From NCBI RefSeq assembly GCF_008629675.1, contig NZ_VWOX01000021.1, forward strand, positions 1-64,000: 64,000 nt of DNA, written 5' to 3'. The stretch comes from Roseiconus nitratireducens. GTDB lineage: Bacteria > Planctomycetota > Planctomycetia > Pirellulales > Pirellulaceae. The position numbers were made by a program, and so were the translations under genes. Positions 37,579-46,793 of the stretch are shown here, piece by piece; within the stretch, counting starts at the first letter, position 1; every line of letters starts with the position of its first letter. The notes below the pieces were generated by a model. That model saw only the letters and a list, made by a program, of their open reading frames with translations, was not told the DNA's origin and did no database searches.

Positions 37579-38988
37579 TCATTCCTTGTCAGGCCCAGGT
37601 GCTTCCGTCGTTCTCAGCTCGGAAAAGACACCGCCGCTCGGGGATTCTGGCAACGTCGCTTGCCAGCTTTCGATTTCCGATTGCAGACGACGAGTCACGT
37701 CGGGGTGCATCTTGCTGAGATCCTTTTGTTCCAGAGGATCATCCGCCAGGTTGTACAGTTCGCGGTAGTCTCCCGCCCGATTGGTCAGCATTTTCCACTG
37801 GCCGTGCACGATGGCGTAGGAAGCCCAGTGGTAGGGCTTGGCCCTGGGGATCGGCCACGCCGATTGCATTCTCCAGAAAAGCGGTTTCTCACGAGTGCTA
37901 GTTTGGGTGCCCGTCAGGGCCTTGACCTGGCTGATGCCGTCGGGCTGATAATCCAGCGGCAGCTCGGCGCCGGCAAGTTCACAGAACGTCGGCAACAGAT
38001 CGACCGCCGAAATCATCGAGGTTCGGTCCACCTTGCCCGCTGCGATTTTTCCGGGCCAGCGGGCAATGAAGGGAACGCCGATTCCGCCTTCAAAAAGGGC
38101 GGCCTTGTAGCCTTTCCTTCCGCCGGTTGTGCCCTTCGATGCGGCGATTCCGAAACCGGCGCCGGTCGCCGTGTCATACATCAGTTCCAATTCGGTGGGA
38201 CGCGCCGCTCGGGCCGGACCGTTGTCGGAGCTGAAGATCACCAGCGTGTCGTCAGCGAGCCGAAGCCGATCCAGTGTCTTCAGCAACTCTCCGATGCGAT
38301 CGTCCGCGTGCGAGAGCACCGACGCGTAGATGTTGTCCCGTTCCGGCAAGTCCTGAAAACGCCAGCGATACTTTGGCACAACGTGAAACGGGGTGTGCGG
38401 TTCGTGCATCCAGACGTTGATAAAGAACGGCTTGTCGTGGCGATGGCATTCTTCGATGAAAGCGATTGCGTTTTCGGCATCGGCGTGGACCGGCATCTGT
38501 TCGCCCGCACAGTTGAATGCGTCGTATCGGTCGTAACCGTATTCACTTGGCAACGGAGAGTCCGGGATCATGTCATTGGACAAGTGCCATTTGCCGAAGT
38601 GTGCCGTCGCGTAGCCGACTTGCTGTAAAAATCGGGGTAGCAACGGTGCCTGGGGGCTCAACCAGTCCGGCATGCCCCGTTTGGCGTTGCTGGGAACCCA
38701 GGCGAAATGGCCGTCGATGTTGTACCGGGCGGGAAAGTGTCCGGTCATGATGGCCGTCCGACTTGGCGAGCAGACGCCGCTGGCGACCGTGAACCGATAA
38801 AAGTCCGTCCCCTCTTTGGCCAAGCGGTCGATGTTGGGTGTTTTGACGTAGGGGTGACCATGGCAGCCGAGGTCGCCCCAGCCCCAATCATCTGCCAGGA
38901 TCAACAGGATGTTCGGTCGCTCGGCGGCCTGGACGGGAACTGCCGCAGCCAAGACGAGAAGCAACCCTAGCAGTTTCTGTCGGATCAT
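37579..38988 (-). CDS. secreted arylsulfatase-like sulfatase
   Basis: The 469-residue protein has a Sec signal peptide ending near VQAAE and the sulfatase block ILLILADDWGWGDLGC. The formylglycine motif is C73-S-P-S-R77 followed by TAIMTG. FGKWHL and SSDNGPA motifs complete the metal site. Its start is 15 bases after the stop of the sialate O-acetylesterase-like gene, so it is the last gene of a leftward four-gene operon. It probably acts on a sulfated glycan in the periplasm. Confidence 0.92.
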   Translation of the reverse strand: MIRQKLLGLLLVLAAAVPVQAAERPNILLILADDWGWGDLGCHGHPYVKTPNIDRLAKEGTDFYRFTVASGVCSPSRTAIMTGHFPARYNIDGHFAWVPSNAKRGMPDWLSPQAPLLPRFLQQVGYATAHFGKWHLSNDMIPDSPLPSEYGYDRYDAFNCAGEQMPVHADAENAIAFIEECHRHDKPFFINVWMHEPHTPFHVVPKYRWRFQDLPERDNIYASVLSHADDRIGELLKTLDRLRLADDTLVIFSSDNGPARAARPTELELMYDTATGAGFGIAASKGTTGGRKGYKAALFEGGIGVPFIARWPGKIAAGKVDRTSMISAVDLLPTFCELAGAELPLDYQPDGISQVKALTGTQTSTREKPLFWRMQSAWPIPRAKPYHWASYAIVHGQWKMLTNRAGDYRELYNLADDPLEQKDLSKMHPDVTRRLQSEIESWQATLPESPSGGVFSELRTTEAPGPDKE

Positions 38989-39003
38989 TATTCTGTGTCG
39001 GTG

Positions 39004-40239
39004 TCATGGAAGCAGTGTCGCCATCGCATCCGCAAATCCTTTGCCGATTTGTGCCAGGATGCCGGCGGAGCCCATGTAATGAAAATCAAAGTTTGACGTG
39101 CTGTCCTGCAAGATTTCAAGCTCTCGATCGTTGAACGTTTTGGCGTACAGCGCGTCAATCTGTTGCTGTCCTTGTTCGCGGCTGATCTTGCCAGATTTGA
39201 TCGCTTCCTGAAGTTCTTTCACCTCGGGCTGAATTTCTTTCTCGCGGTCTCGCAGCCGGGCGACTTTCTGGTCCCAGTAGTTCTCCGTCAAAACCGTTGC
39301 CACGGATCCTTCAAATTCTGGCAGGGAAGCGGGGAAAGCCATGGCATCGCGAAAGTTTTGGTGAACGCCTTTGTAGCGTTGCTGATCGGGCCCGTATTGG
39401 TCCGTCGGTCCCCCGACCCCCATCACGCCGATCACGAAAGGTAGCCGGGGGACATCGAGATCTTTTCGAACGTCGCGGATCAATTGAGCCAGAAGTTCTC
39501 CATACGCGTCGTAGCCGCCCGGTTGATCACGATTGGGGTAGACGCCGCGATCGACCATGTCGTTCCAACCCTGGAACCACACAAAGCCGGACAGTTCGTA
39601 GCCGCTCGCAGAATCGTAATCCGGATACACGCTTGGAATGTCGTCCAAAACCGATCGGATGTGGTCCATCATCATTCGGTAGTAGTGCCCGGTGGCCTGT
39701 GCCTTCTCGGTTTTGAGCTGATCCAGGTCCTTGTTCTGTTTTTGAAACGTTTCAAGTTGCGATTCCGTGAACGTGTACGGTCCGGCGCCGGGTGGACGGA
39801 AATCGGTGTGAAGGCTTTTGCCGCCCCAAGCGGTTTTGATGATCAGGATCGGTTCGTTCAGATGCTGTTGCATGTAGATGCCAAAGGTGAACTCCGGGCC
39901 AATTTTCGGGCCCTTGGCCTGCGCTCCGAAACCCGCGGTCAACCGGCCCGACTGAACCTGGTCTGACGAACCGATCGATGAAATCCAGACCCGTTCGCAG
40001 ACAATCGGTTCTCCATTGGGGCCGACCATGTCTTTCAGCAGCGGCGCCGCTTTCGGATTCAGCCTCATCGCTTCAAACGTTTCGACCTGCGCGTGACCCT
40101 GCATGTTGGATTGGCCGGCCAGGATGAAAACCTTGAGCGGGCCGTTGGGTTCGGCGTCCGCTCGCCCGCCAAAGCCGATCGCAAACAACAGCGTCAATGC
40201 AATCGGCAGGATTCGTTTTTGTCGGTGGTCGCTTTTCAT
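39004..40239 (-). CDS. secreted sialate O-acetylesterase-like (SASA) protein
   Basis: The 411-residue protein has a signal peptide and the SASA family motif AGQSNMQGHA, in which S44 is the predicted nucleophile of the SGNH/GDSL-like fold. A GWNDM block and the C-terminal FDFHYMGSAG stretch, carrying the likely Asp-x-x-His pair, support the fold. These esterases remove acetyl groups from sugars. The ATG shares the A with the TGA of the upstream gene (TGATG), and the sulfatase follows 15 bases later, so the operon suggests removal of acetyl and sulfate groups from the same glycan. Confidence 0.85.
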   Translation of the reverse strand: MKSDHRQKRILPIALTLLFAIGFGGRADAEPNGPLKVFILAGQSNMQGHAQVETFEAMRLNPKAAPLLKDMVGPNGEPIVCERVWISSIGSSDQVQSGRLTAGFGAQAKGPKIGPEFTFGIYMQQHLNEPILIIKTAWGGKSLHTDFRPPGAGPYTFTESQLETFQKQNKDLDQLKTEKAQATGHYYRMMMDHIRSVLDDIPSVYPDYDSASGYELSGFVWFQGWNDMVDRGVYPNRDQPGGYDAYGELLAQLIRDVRKDLDVPRLPFVIGVMGVGGPTDQYGPDQQRYKGVHQNFRDAMAFPASLPEFEGSVATVLTENYWDQKVARLRDREKEIQPEVKELQEAIKSGKISREQGQQQIDALYAKTFNDRELEILQDSTSNFDFHYMGSAGILAQIGKGFADAMATLLP

Positions 40240-41795
40240 CAGGGGATCTCATTCAGAGTGTAGTAAGCCTTCGCATGAACCAATGGCGATCCATCGGCCG
40301 ATCGGATCGCCGACAGGTCAAAGTCGTGGACGTGACCTTGCATCAGCCCGTCGATCTGCAGTTGCACCGTCAAGCCGTCGTCGGAGACGCTGGCGGATTG
40401 GACTTCCGGTGTGGTTTGATCCACTTCGGGGCTTCCGTAGCCCTGCTGGTACACATGGGTGTACGTTTGCAAGATGTAGGAATCCGGGTTCACCGCCGAC
40501 ATTTGATCGACGGGTTTGGTGAAGGTGATTGCGAAGCCGTTGGGTCGCGCGCTGATCCGTTCGATTTCGAAAGGAAGCTTGCCGGTCCATTCCAAACGTT
40601 GCAGTGCGTAGGGTTTGGGACCTCGGACCGGCCATCCGCGGTTGGTGCCACCGACAATCAGATTTCCGTTGGGCGTGAACTGGCAGGCGAGCAACCCGGT
40701 CGCCAGTCCCTCGCGGAACGGGTAGCAAGCGCCCTGCCAGACTCCGTTGACTTTTTCGGTGGTGGCCCGCATCAAGATGCTCAGGCTGAAGTCGCCGATG
40801 AAGATCTGGTTTTCGAACGGCCCGAATTTGCCTCCGGTGCGATCCACCATGAAGCCGGAAATCGAACGTCCCATCTTGATGTAGGGAAAGACCACGGCGT
40901 AGGGGACCAACTCTTTCATCCGCCGGCTTTCGACCAACAGACGCGATCGCGTGTTCGGTTCCACCGCCGGTTTCTGCAGCCCCTGACGTTGGACCCGAGG
41001 CTGGTCGTACCACTTCAAGCTTGCCGGATGGCCCATGAATCCGCCCGGTTGCAGGACCTTCAATGAACAGGATCCGTTCCACGGTCCCTGGCTTTCCGCA
41101 TAAAACATCACTCCGTGTTCATTCGGGCCGATGCCGCCGGGACTGCGAATCCCGCTGCAAATCGGAATGGTTTCGCCCTCGGGTGTCACCTTCACGCACC
41201 AACCGCGAAACGGAACATCCGACTGGTAGGATTTGGAAAGGCACAGAGCAACCCAGATGTTGTTGTCGTCGTCCAGCTTGGAACCGAAGGAAAACTCGTG
41301 GTAGTTTCGAAAGCCCCAGACGTCGCTGAGCGTCTCGAACGTATCGGCTCGTTCATCCCCGTCGGTGTCGGTGATTCGTGTGACCTCGGTTTGCTGGGTG
41401 ACGTAGAACGATCCGTTCCGGAATGACAGGCCAAAGACTTCGTCCAAGCCGCTTGCGTACGTTTTGAATTGCGGCACCGGATGTTCGTCGAACACCCCAT
41501 CGGTCAGCAAAATGTTGCCGCGCCGCGTGCCGATGGCTAGCCGGTTGTCCGGCAAGACGTCAAAGCTGCATGCCTCCAGCGGCAAATCCGTCGGCAGCGG
41601 AATGTCGATGATGCGATAGTACTTGGCCTCTTCCTCGGCAGTGTTCCAGTACTCGCCCAACGTTTCGGCATCGACGACCGTCGCTGCCAACAGCAGCGGG
41701 ACCAAGAACGCCATTGGTTTCAGCATCCGGCCAAGTGCAGGCAGCGACGCTGGTTTTCTCCGGACGCCACGCCCGGAAAGCTTCAGGGTAACCAT
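40239..41795 (-). CDS. beta-propeller dehydrogenase-like protein (PVC type)
   Basis: The frame of 518 residues has a hydrophobic leader after a basic N-terminus (MAFLVPLLLAATVVDA); the ATG at 41795 or one about 23 residues later is the start. The body resembles the sorbosone/glucose-dehydrogenase-type propellers annotated as PVC-type membrane-bound dehydrogenases, with TDTDGDERADTFETL and GPNEHGVMFYAESQGPW as typical blade sequences. A C-terminal beta-sandwich follows. It overlaps the cytochrome gene by 13 bp and the esterase by one base, so the chain is tightly coupled. Electrons could pass to the adjacent heme protein. The substrate is unknown. Confidence 0.78.
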   Translation of the reverse strand: MVTLKLSGRGVRRKPASLPALGRMLKPMAFLVPLLLAATVVDAETLGEYWNTAEEEAKYYRIIDIPLPTDLPLEACSFDVLPDNRLAIGTRRGNILLTDGVFDEHPVPQFKTYASGLDEVFGLSFRNGSFYVTQQTEVTRITDTDGDERADTFETLSDVWGFRNYHEFSFGSKLDDDNNIWVALCLSKSYQSDVPFRGWCVKVTPEGETIPICSGIRSPGGIGPNEHGVMFYAESQGPWNGSCSLKVLQPGGFMGHPASLKWYDQPRVQRQGLQKPAVEPNTRSRLLVESRRMKELVPYAVVFPYIKMGRSISGFMVDRTGGKFGPFENQIFIGDFSLSILMRATTEKVNGVWQGACYPFREGLATGLLACQFTPNGNLIVGGTNRGWPVRGPKPYALQRLEWTGKLPFEIERISARPNGFAITFTKPVDQMSAVNPDSYILQTYTHVYQQGYGSPEVDQTTPEVQSASVSDDGLTVQLQIDGLMQGHVHDFDLSAIRSADGSPLVHAKAYYTLNEIP

Positions 41796-44575
41796 GCGTA
41801 CTCCAGGACAATTCGTTCAGGACGGGATGCTTTCAGATCGATGGGGACACGGATCGTCTGACGACTTTCCTCCATTACGATGGATCCGGTGTGCGGGGGG
41901 AGCAATTGAACCTGCAAGGAGTTGCCGATTCGGTAGTTCCCTTTCCCAAGTTGATCGACGGGTTGTTCAGGCGCGATGCGAAAGATCATGCCGTCGCGAC
42001 CGGAATCTGAACGCAAAGTGATCGTCCGGCGAAAGATGGGGACGGAAGAGTTGGCCGCAACGTCGTCCACGCACTGGTCTTCGATCAACACGTCTTCGAA
42101 CGCGTATTGAAAGGTGGGGCGACGCTTCCTATCCAGGGTGTATCCGCGGAACCGATGTTTTGGGGGACGCCCGTCATCCGCGATCCACGGATTCCCCGCA
42201 TCGTCGATTTCCGGTCCCGGATGAAAGTTGTACCGGTCATCGCCCAGCGGCCGGACGGTTCCATGTCCCTGGCTGCGGAACACACCCGCCGGGTCGACAA
42301 ACTTTCCTCGCCACATCGACGCCAGCCGCATCTGTTCGGCGTCGAAGGCAACATTGATTTGTCGCGGGTATCCGACACCGATTCCCCGTTTGCCGATCCC
42401 GGGATACTTTCGCCGCAGCATGACGGCTTCATCGGTGGCCAACAGTTCCATGGGCTCCACTACCAAGCCGCGGGGCGTTCGGGCCTGACGTCCGTCTTTC
42501 ATCCATTCCCAAATGGCCGCGATCTGCCGATCCGCATCGCCATCCAGGATGGCCGGGCGTACCGACCGGCCAGACGGCCAGAACGAAGGCATGACGGTGC
42601 CCGGGTTTTGTTGTTTGGGGTCACGCAGAAAACGATCGAACCAATCAGGCTTCAGCCGCTCGTGCATCACGGTCAGGTCCAGGGCCGACATCGTCATTCC
42701 GGGCTTCAACTGAAACGTGTGGCAAGCGATGCAGTTCAATCCGTCATGGCTGACCAATTGGAAACCGGCATCTCGCAACGCCTTTTGTTGTTCCGGATCG
42801 TCGGCTTGCGTTCGCTCATCCGCGGGCCCCCGGTCATTGCTCTGAAACAGTTCGACCAGGTGCTCGGCATTCTCGGTACCGTACCGCGGCATGCGTGTTT
42901 GAACGTAGGGGCGAACCGAGCGACCATGGACCAAGATTTCACGCATCCATTTTCGCCGCAGCTTTCCGCCGACACCGGTCAACGTCGGAGGGAACCGTCC
43001 CTGCGGACCCAGGTTGGGGTTGGCCGTCTGGAAATAGTCGGCTCGTTCATCGGGGACGCCGCCCAGAGCATCACGCTGGTGACAGGCGGTGCAGCGAAAG
43101 GCTTCCAGGGAGATTTGAATCTGCGTTTCTGTGGGAAGGTTCTGCCCGCCGCCGAACCGGTCCATGGCTCGGCGGATCGCATCCACTTCAGAAGGGTGAA
43201 GCGTGTACGTTGGCCACGGGCCGGGAGAATTCGACAAACAGCCCCGGTTCGGCCTCAATGCGGACAGCGGCGGCGTGTCGCTTTTTGCCACCGACGATTC
43301 CCGTGGCGATACCTCCTGGTGACACGCGACGCAATTGAATCGTTGGAATTGTTGTTCCCCGCTTGTTGCCAGTTGCGGATCCGGTTGGAAATCGAAGGTC
43401 GGGCGTCGGCCCCGCCACGAAAGCAGGTAATGGGCAAGATCGACCGCTTCCCAATGCGTGAGTTTCAGATCGGGCATGCGGCCGGACGGGCGGAACGCGA
43501 GCGGGTCCTCCAGGAATTCCACCAAACCGGCCAACGAGTATTGCAATGGCCCCAGCGAAACCGAGGATTCCGTCAGCAGCGGCTGTTCATCCGAATCACG
43601 TGGCGCGTGGCACGCCACGCATCCAACCGAATGAAACAGTCGTTTTCCGCGTTCGGCTGCTGCTTCATCGACGTCGGATTCGGTCACCGGTCGTTGAAAC
43701 TTCGACACCAGGAAATGCGTGATCTGGAGTGCAATCTGGTCCTGCTCCGGAGTTGACTTCCCGGCCAACAGATTCGGCATCCTGGTGCCTGGCTTTTCAC
43801 GTGCCGGATCGCTGATGAAACGCCGCAGGTGGCTCGGATCCAGGATCGGGGAGAGTCGAGACAGTCGCGGCGCCGCGTCCGCGGGCGTTTGGTTGGATAC
43901 CAGGTCGTTGTCGTGACAGTTCCCGCATTGGTAGCGATCGATCAGCACCAGCCCACGCAGTTCCGGCGTCAAGTCTTTGCGTTTCGCGTCGCCCGCTTCG
44001 GTCGGGCTTTCCGCTGAATCACGCAATTGCATCAGGTAGCCGATGAGATCCAAAAACTGTTGCCGGTTTTTGAGTTGGTCCGCCAGTTTGTCCGGCATCA
44101 AAGACTTTGGGGCCGTGACCATCTGGTCGATCTGATCACGATCAAAGCTACGTCGCCTCTGGTCATCCGAGTTTTCACGCAGGATGACTTGTTGATCGGT
44201 TGCCGAGAGCAGTCGGCCACTGAAAACCTTTCCGTCCTGGGTCAGGATTTGAGTCGCTTCGTATCCTTGGCTGATCAGCTTGGAAGGATTTAAGACGGCT
44301 TCCACCAAGTGCTCGTCGGACCGGTCCTTGCTCATGGCCGTCAGATCGGGTCCGATCCGGTTGTCTCCCGGGCCGTGGCATTTGACGCACCCCAGCGACT
44401 CCTGCGGGTACAGAATGGCACCTCGAATGGGATCCCCTTGTTGGCGCGCGTCGCGGGCAAGCTGCTCGACCGATTCGGAGTTCAATTGGTCGGAGAGTTG
44501 CGCCCACGCCGGTTGTGATGGAAGCGTCCAGCCGAGGAACAGCGTGAGGAGGATGAGTTCGGTGTGCTTGTGCAT
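41783..44575 (-). CDS. secreted multiheme protein with six CXXCH motifs
   Basis: The 930-residue protein starts with a signal peptide and has six heme-c motifs: CVKCH (63-67), CGNCH, CVACH, CVACH, CTACH and CIACH. They are spread over about 640 residues and separated by GxRMPDL or PGTRMPNL stretches that often supply the axial methionine. The C-terminal third lacks CXXCH and is beta-rich. It is probably a periplasmic electron-transfer subunit for the propeller protein encoded next, with which it overlaps. A putative operon runs leftward through esterase and sulfatase. Confidence 0.88.
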   Translation of the reverse strand: MHKHTELILLTLFLGWTLPSQPAWAQLSDQLNSESVEQLARDARQQGDPIRGAILYPQESLGCVKCHGPGDNRIGPDLTAMSKDRSDEHLVEAVLNPSKLISQGYEATQILTQDGKVFSGRLLSATDQQVILRENSDDQRRRSFDRDQIDQMVTAPKSLMPDKLADQLKNRQQFLDLIGYLMQLRDSAESPTEAGDAKRKDLTPELRGLVLIDRYQCGNCHDNDLVSNQTPADAAPRLSRLSPILDPSHLRRFISDPAREKPGTRMPNLLAGKSTPEQDQIALQITHFLVSKFQRPVTESDVDEAAAERGKRLFHSVGCVACHAPRDSDEQPLLTESSVSLGPLQYSLAGLVEFLEDPLAFRPSGRMPDLKLTHWEAVDLAHYLLSWRGRRPTFDFQPDPQLATSGEQQFQRFNCVACHQEVSPRESSVAKSDTPPLSALRPNRGCLSNSPGPWPTYTLHPSEVDAIRRAMDRFGGGQNLPTETQIQISLEAFRCTACHQRDALGGVPDERADYFQTANPNLGPQGRFPPTLTGVGGKLRRKWMREILVHGRSVRPYVQTRMPRYGTENAEHLVELFQSNDRGPADERTQADDPEQQKALRDAGFQLVSHDGLNCIACHTFQLKPGMTMSALDLTVMHERLKPDWFDRFLRDPKQQNPGTVMPSFWPSGRSVRPAILDGDADRQIAAIWEWMKDGRQARTPRGLVVEPMELLATDEAVMLRRKYPGIGKRGIGVGYPRQINVAFDAEQMRLASMWRGKFVDPAGVFRSQGHGTVRPLGDDRYNFHPGPEIDDAGNPWIADDGRPPKHRFRGYTLDRKRRPTFQYAFEDVLIEDQCVDDVAANSSVPIFRRTITLRSDSGRDGMIFRIAPEQPVDQLGKGNYRIGNSLQVQLLPPHTGSIVMEESRQTIRVPIDLKASRPERIVLEYAWLP

Positions 44576-44678
44576 TGGGGGTGGGGTGGACCGGTCTCAG
44601 CGTGCATTGTTGGGCGACGGGGGGACCAACTTTCGTGCCCATTCTAGACGCTTGGCGAAGCCTCGTTTGGAGTCCGCG

Positions 44679-45190
44679 ATGCCAGGTGCTGACGCCGCAG
44701 GCGGGAGCCCCGCAACCAGCGAGTTTGTCGTTCCCTCGTTCCCAGGCTCCCGTTTGGGAATGCACTGTCTTCGCGGCTCCGCCGCGCGTGATCTCGTCCG
44801 AGTGCCGATCGGGAAAGCGGAAGTGCGTCGTGCCAAGTGTTGACGCGGCAGGCGGGAGCCTGCCCAGCAGTGGGTTGCGAGGCGGAGCCCCGCAACCAGC
44901 GTGTTTGTCCTTCCCTCGTTCCCAGGCTCCCGCCTGGGAACGCACTGTCTTCGCGGCTCCGCCGCGCGTGATCGTGTCCGGGGGGCGGTCGGGAAAGCGG
45001 AAGTGCGTCGTACCAAGTGTTGACGCGGCAGGCGGGAGCCTGCCCAGCAGTGGGTTGCGATGCGGAGCCCCGCAACCAGCGAGTTTGTCCTTCCCTCGTT
45101 CCCAGGCTCCCGCCTGGGAACGCACTGTCTTCGCGGCTCCGCCGCGCGTGATCTCGTCCGAGTGCCGATCGGCAAAGCGGAAGTGCGTCA
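44679..45190 (+). repeat. 180-bp tandem repeat, about 2.8 copies, hairpin-rich
   Basis: Two full units and one partial first unit repeat at exact 180-bp spacing; the identical anchor cgcaaccagcg lies at 44711, 44891 and 45071. Each unit contains the palindromes GGCAGGC-ggga-GCCTGCC, a stem built from GGTTGCG and CGCAACC, CGTTCCCAGG-ctcccg-CCTGGGAACG (44917-44942 in copy 2) and GCGGC-tcc-GCCGC. The first copy lacks about 40 bp between the ggcgggag and cgcaacc parts. Long open frames through it on both strands are by-products. The remaining sequence in 44576-45302 holds nothing else I can name. Confidence 0.85.
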
Positions 45191-45302
45191 TGTCGGAGAC
45201 GCTTGCCGGGAGATCATGGCAGCCGTGGCATCTGCAGCGCGACCGCTACTTGAAACCCCGGGCCGCCGCGATCGGGCGGCAAGTTCGCGGCTGATCGCGA
45301 CA

Positions 45303-46784
45303 CTATGCCAGAATGTCCCGGATGACGCTGGCCGGTTTGACGCCGGTCAGTTTTTGGTTCAGCCCTTGGAAGGGGACGCTGAACTTTTCGTGGTTGATGC
45401 CCAGCAAGTGAAGCAGAGTGGCGTGGAAGTCGCGGAGCTGAACCGGGTTGATGGCGGGCGAGTAACCGACGGCGTCCGTTTCACCGTAGGACATTCCCGG
45501 TCGAGTCCCACCGCCCGCCATCCACAGGGTGAATGCTTCGGGGTTGTGGTCGCGGCCGACAAACGTCATCTCGGTCCCGCCACGGTTCTCGCGCATCGGG
45601 GTGCGGCCGAATTCGCCACCCCAGATCACCAGCGTGTCTTTGAGCATGTCCCGCTGTTTCAGATCGGTCAGCAACGCGGCGATCGGTTGATCGATCTGGT
45701 TGCATTTCCCTTTAAACCCTTCGTTGAGAGCTTCGTCTTTGGCGGCGCCGTGTGAATCCCAGCCCCAATCGAACAGCTGGATGAACCGCACGTCGCGTTC
45801 GGCCAGCCGGCGCGCGAGCAGGCAATTGTTGGCAAAGGATTCTTTGCCCGGTTCGGTGCCGTACAGCTCGTGGATGTGCGCCGGTTCATCGGCAATGTCC
45901 ATCACTTCGGGAACGGCCGTCTGCATCCGAAAGGCCATTTCATACTGCGCGATCCGGGTCAGCGTCTCCGGGTCACCGAACTCTTCGTTCGCCTGACGAT
46001 TGAGCCGGTTGAGCGTGTCCAACATGGCCCTTCGCTCATCTCGAGAGACCCCGTTCGGATCGGTGATGTTCAACACCGGGTCTCCCTTGGACCGACATTG
46101 AACGCCCTGGTAAACCGACGGAAGGAATCCGGCGCTCCAAAGCGCCTTGCCGGCGCGTGGCTGCCGACCCCCGGAAAGCAAGACCATGAATCCCGGCAGG
46201 TCTTCGTTCTCCGATCCCAACCCCCAGGTGACCCACGACCCGATCGACGGGTATCCCATGCGCGCCTGGCCACTGTGCACCATCAACTGGGCCGGGCCGT
46301 GATTGAACTGATCCGTCTGCATCGTTTTGATGAAGCAAATGTCGTCGACGTGCTTCGCCAAATGGGGCAGGCGGTCGGAGACCCAGGCGCCACTTTCTCC
46401 GTGTTGCTCGAACGGGTATTGGGGCCCCAACATTTTGGGCGTGCCCTGGATGAACGCGAACCGCTTGCCTTCCAGGAATTCCTGGGGACAGTCCCGCCCG
46501 TCCAGGCGTTTTAGATCTGGTTTGAAATCGAACAGCTCCAGCTGACTGGGCGCGCCGACCATGTGCAGGTAAATCACCCGCTTTGCTTTGGCGGGCAATG
46601 GAGGTGCGATCGGGCTGAGCGGGTTGGCCGCGTCGTGAACCGGAAGTTTGCTTTCCGAAGCCGACGCGGTGCTTTGTAGCGCCAACCAGAGCGCGCCCAA
46701 TCCGGTAGTGCATTCACGCAGAAAGTGGCGCCGCGTGGTATCGCGCAGATCCGTGTAACCAAGTTCTTGGCGGAGGGTGGTCAT
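45303..46784 (-). CDS. DUF1501 domain protein, Tat-type leader
   Basis: The 493-residue protein has a twin-arginine leader (TTRRHFLREC) and the DUF1501 body, related to the sulfatase/alkaline-phosphatase fold but lacking the formylglycine motif. Typical blocks are VIYLHMVGAPSQLELFD, DQFNHGPAQLM, GWDSHGAAKDE and WGGEFGRTPM. Such proteins almost always lie downstream of a DUF1549/DUF1553 gene in planctomycetes; here the partner's stop is 9 bases before this start. Their function is unknown, but a periplasmic role with the partner is widely assumed. Confidence 0.9.
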   Translation of the reverse strand: MTTLRQELGYTDLRDTTRRHFLRECTTGLGALWLALQSTASASESKLPVHDAANPLSPIAPPLPAKAKRVIYLHMVGAPSQLELFDFKPDLKRLDGRDCPQEFLEGKRFAFIQGTPKMLGPQYPFEQHGESGAWVSDRLPHLAKHVDDICFIKTMQTDQFNHGPAQLMVHSGQARMGYPSIGSWVTWGLGSENEDLPGFMVLLSGGRQPRAGKALWSAGFLPSVYQGVQCRSKGDPVLNITDPNGVSRDERRAMLDTLNRLNRQANEEFGDPETLTRIAQYEMAFRMQTAVPEVMDIADEPAHIHELYGTEPGKESFANNCLLARRLAERDVRFIQLFDWGWDSHGAAKDEALNEGFKGKCNQIDQPIAALLTDLKQRDMLKDTLVIWGGEFGRTPMRENRGGTEMTFVGRDHNPEAFTLWMAGGGTRPGMSYGETDAVGYSPAINPVQLRDFHATLLHLLGINHEKFSVPFQGLNQKLTGVKPASVIRDILA

Positions 46785-46793
46785 GGTTTCGTG

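Noticed and set aside
37102..38628. 508-residue plus-strand open frame
   Set aside because: It is antisense to the sulfatase at 37579-38988, which has all active-site motifs.
42107..43756. 549-residue plus-strand open frame
   Set aside because: It is antisense to the cytochrome gene, which has six heme motifs and a signal peptide. High G+C gives long antisense frames.
44175..45294. Long open frames on both strands through the 180-bp repeat
   Set aside because: They are translations of the repeat units with internal periodicity and no domain, and they overlap on opposite strands.
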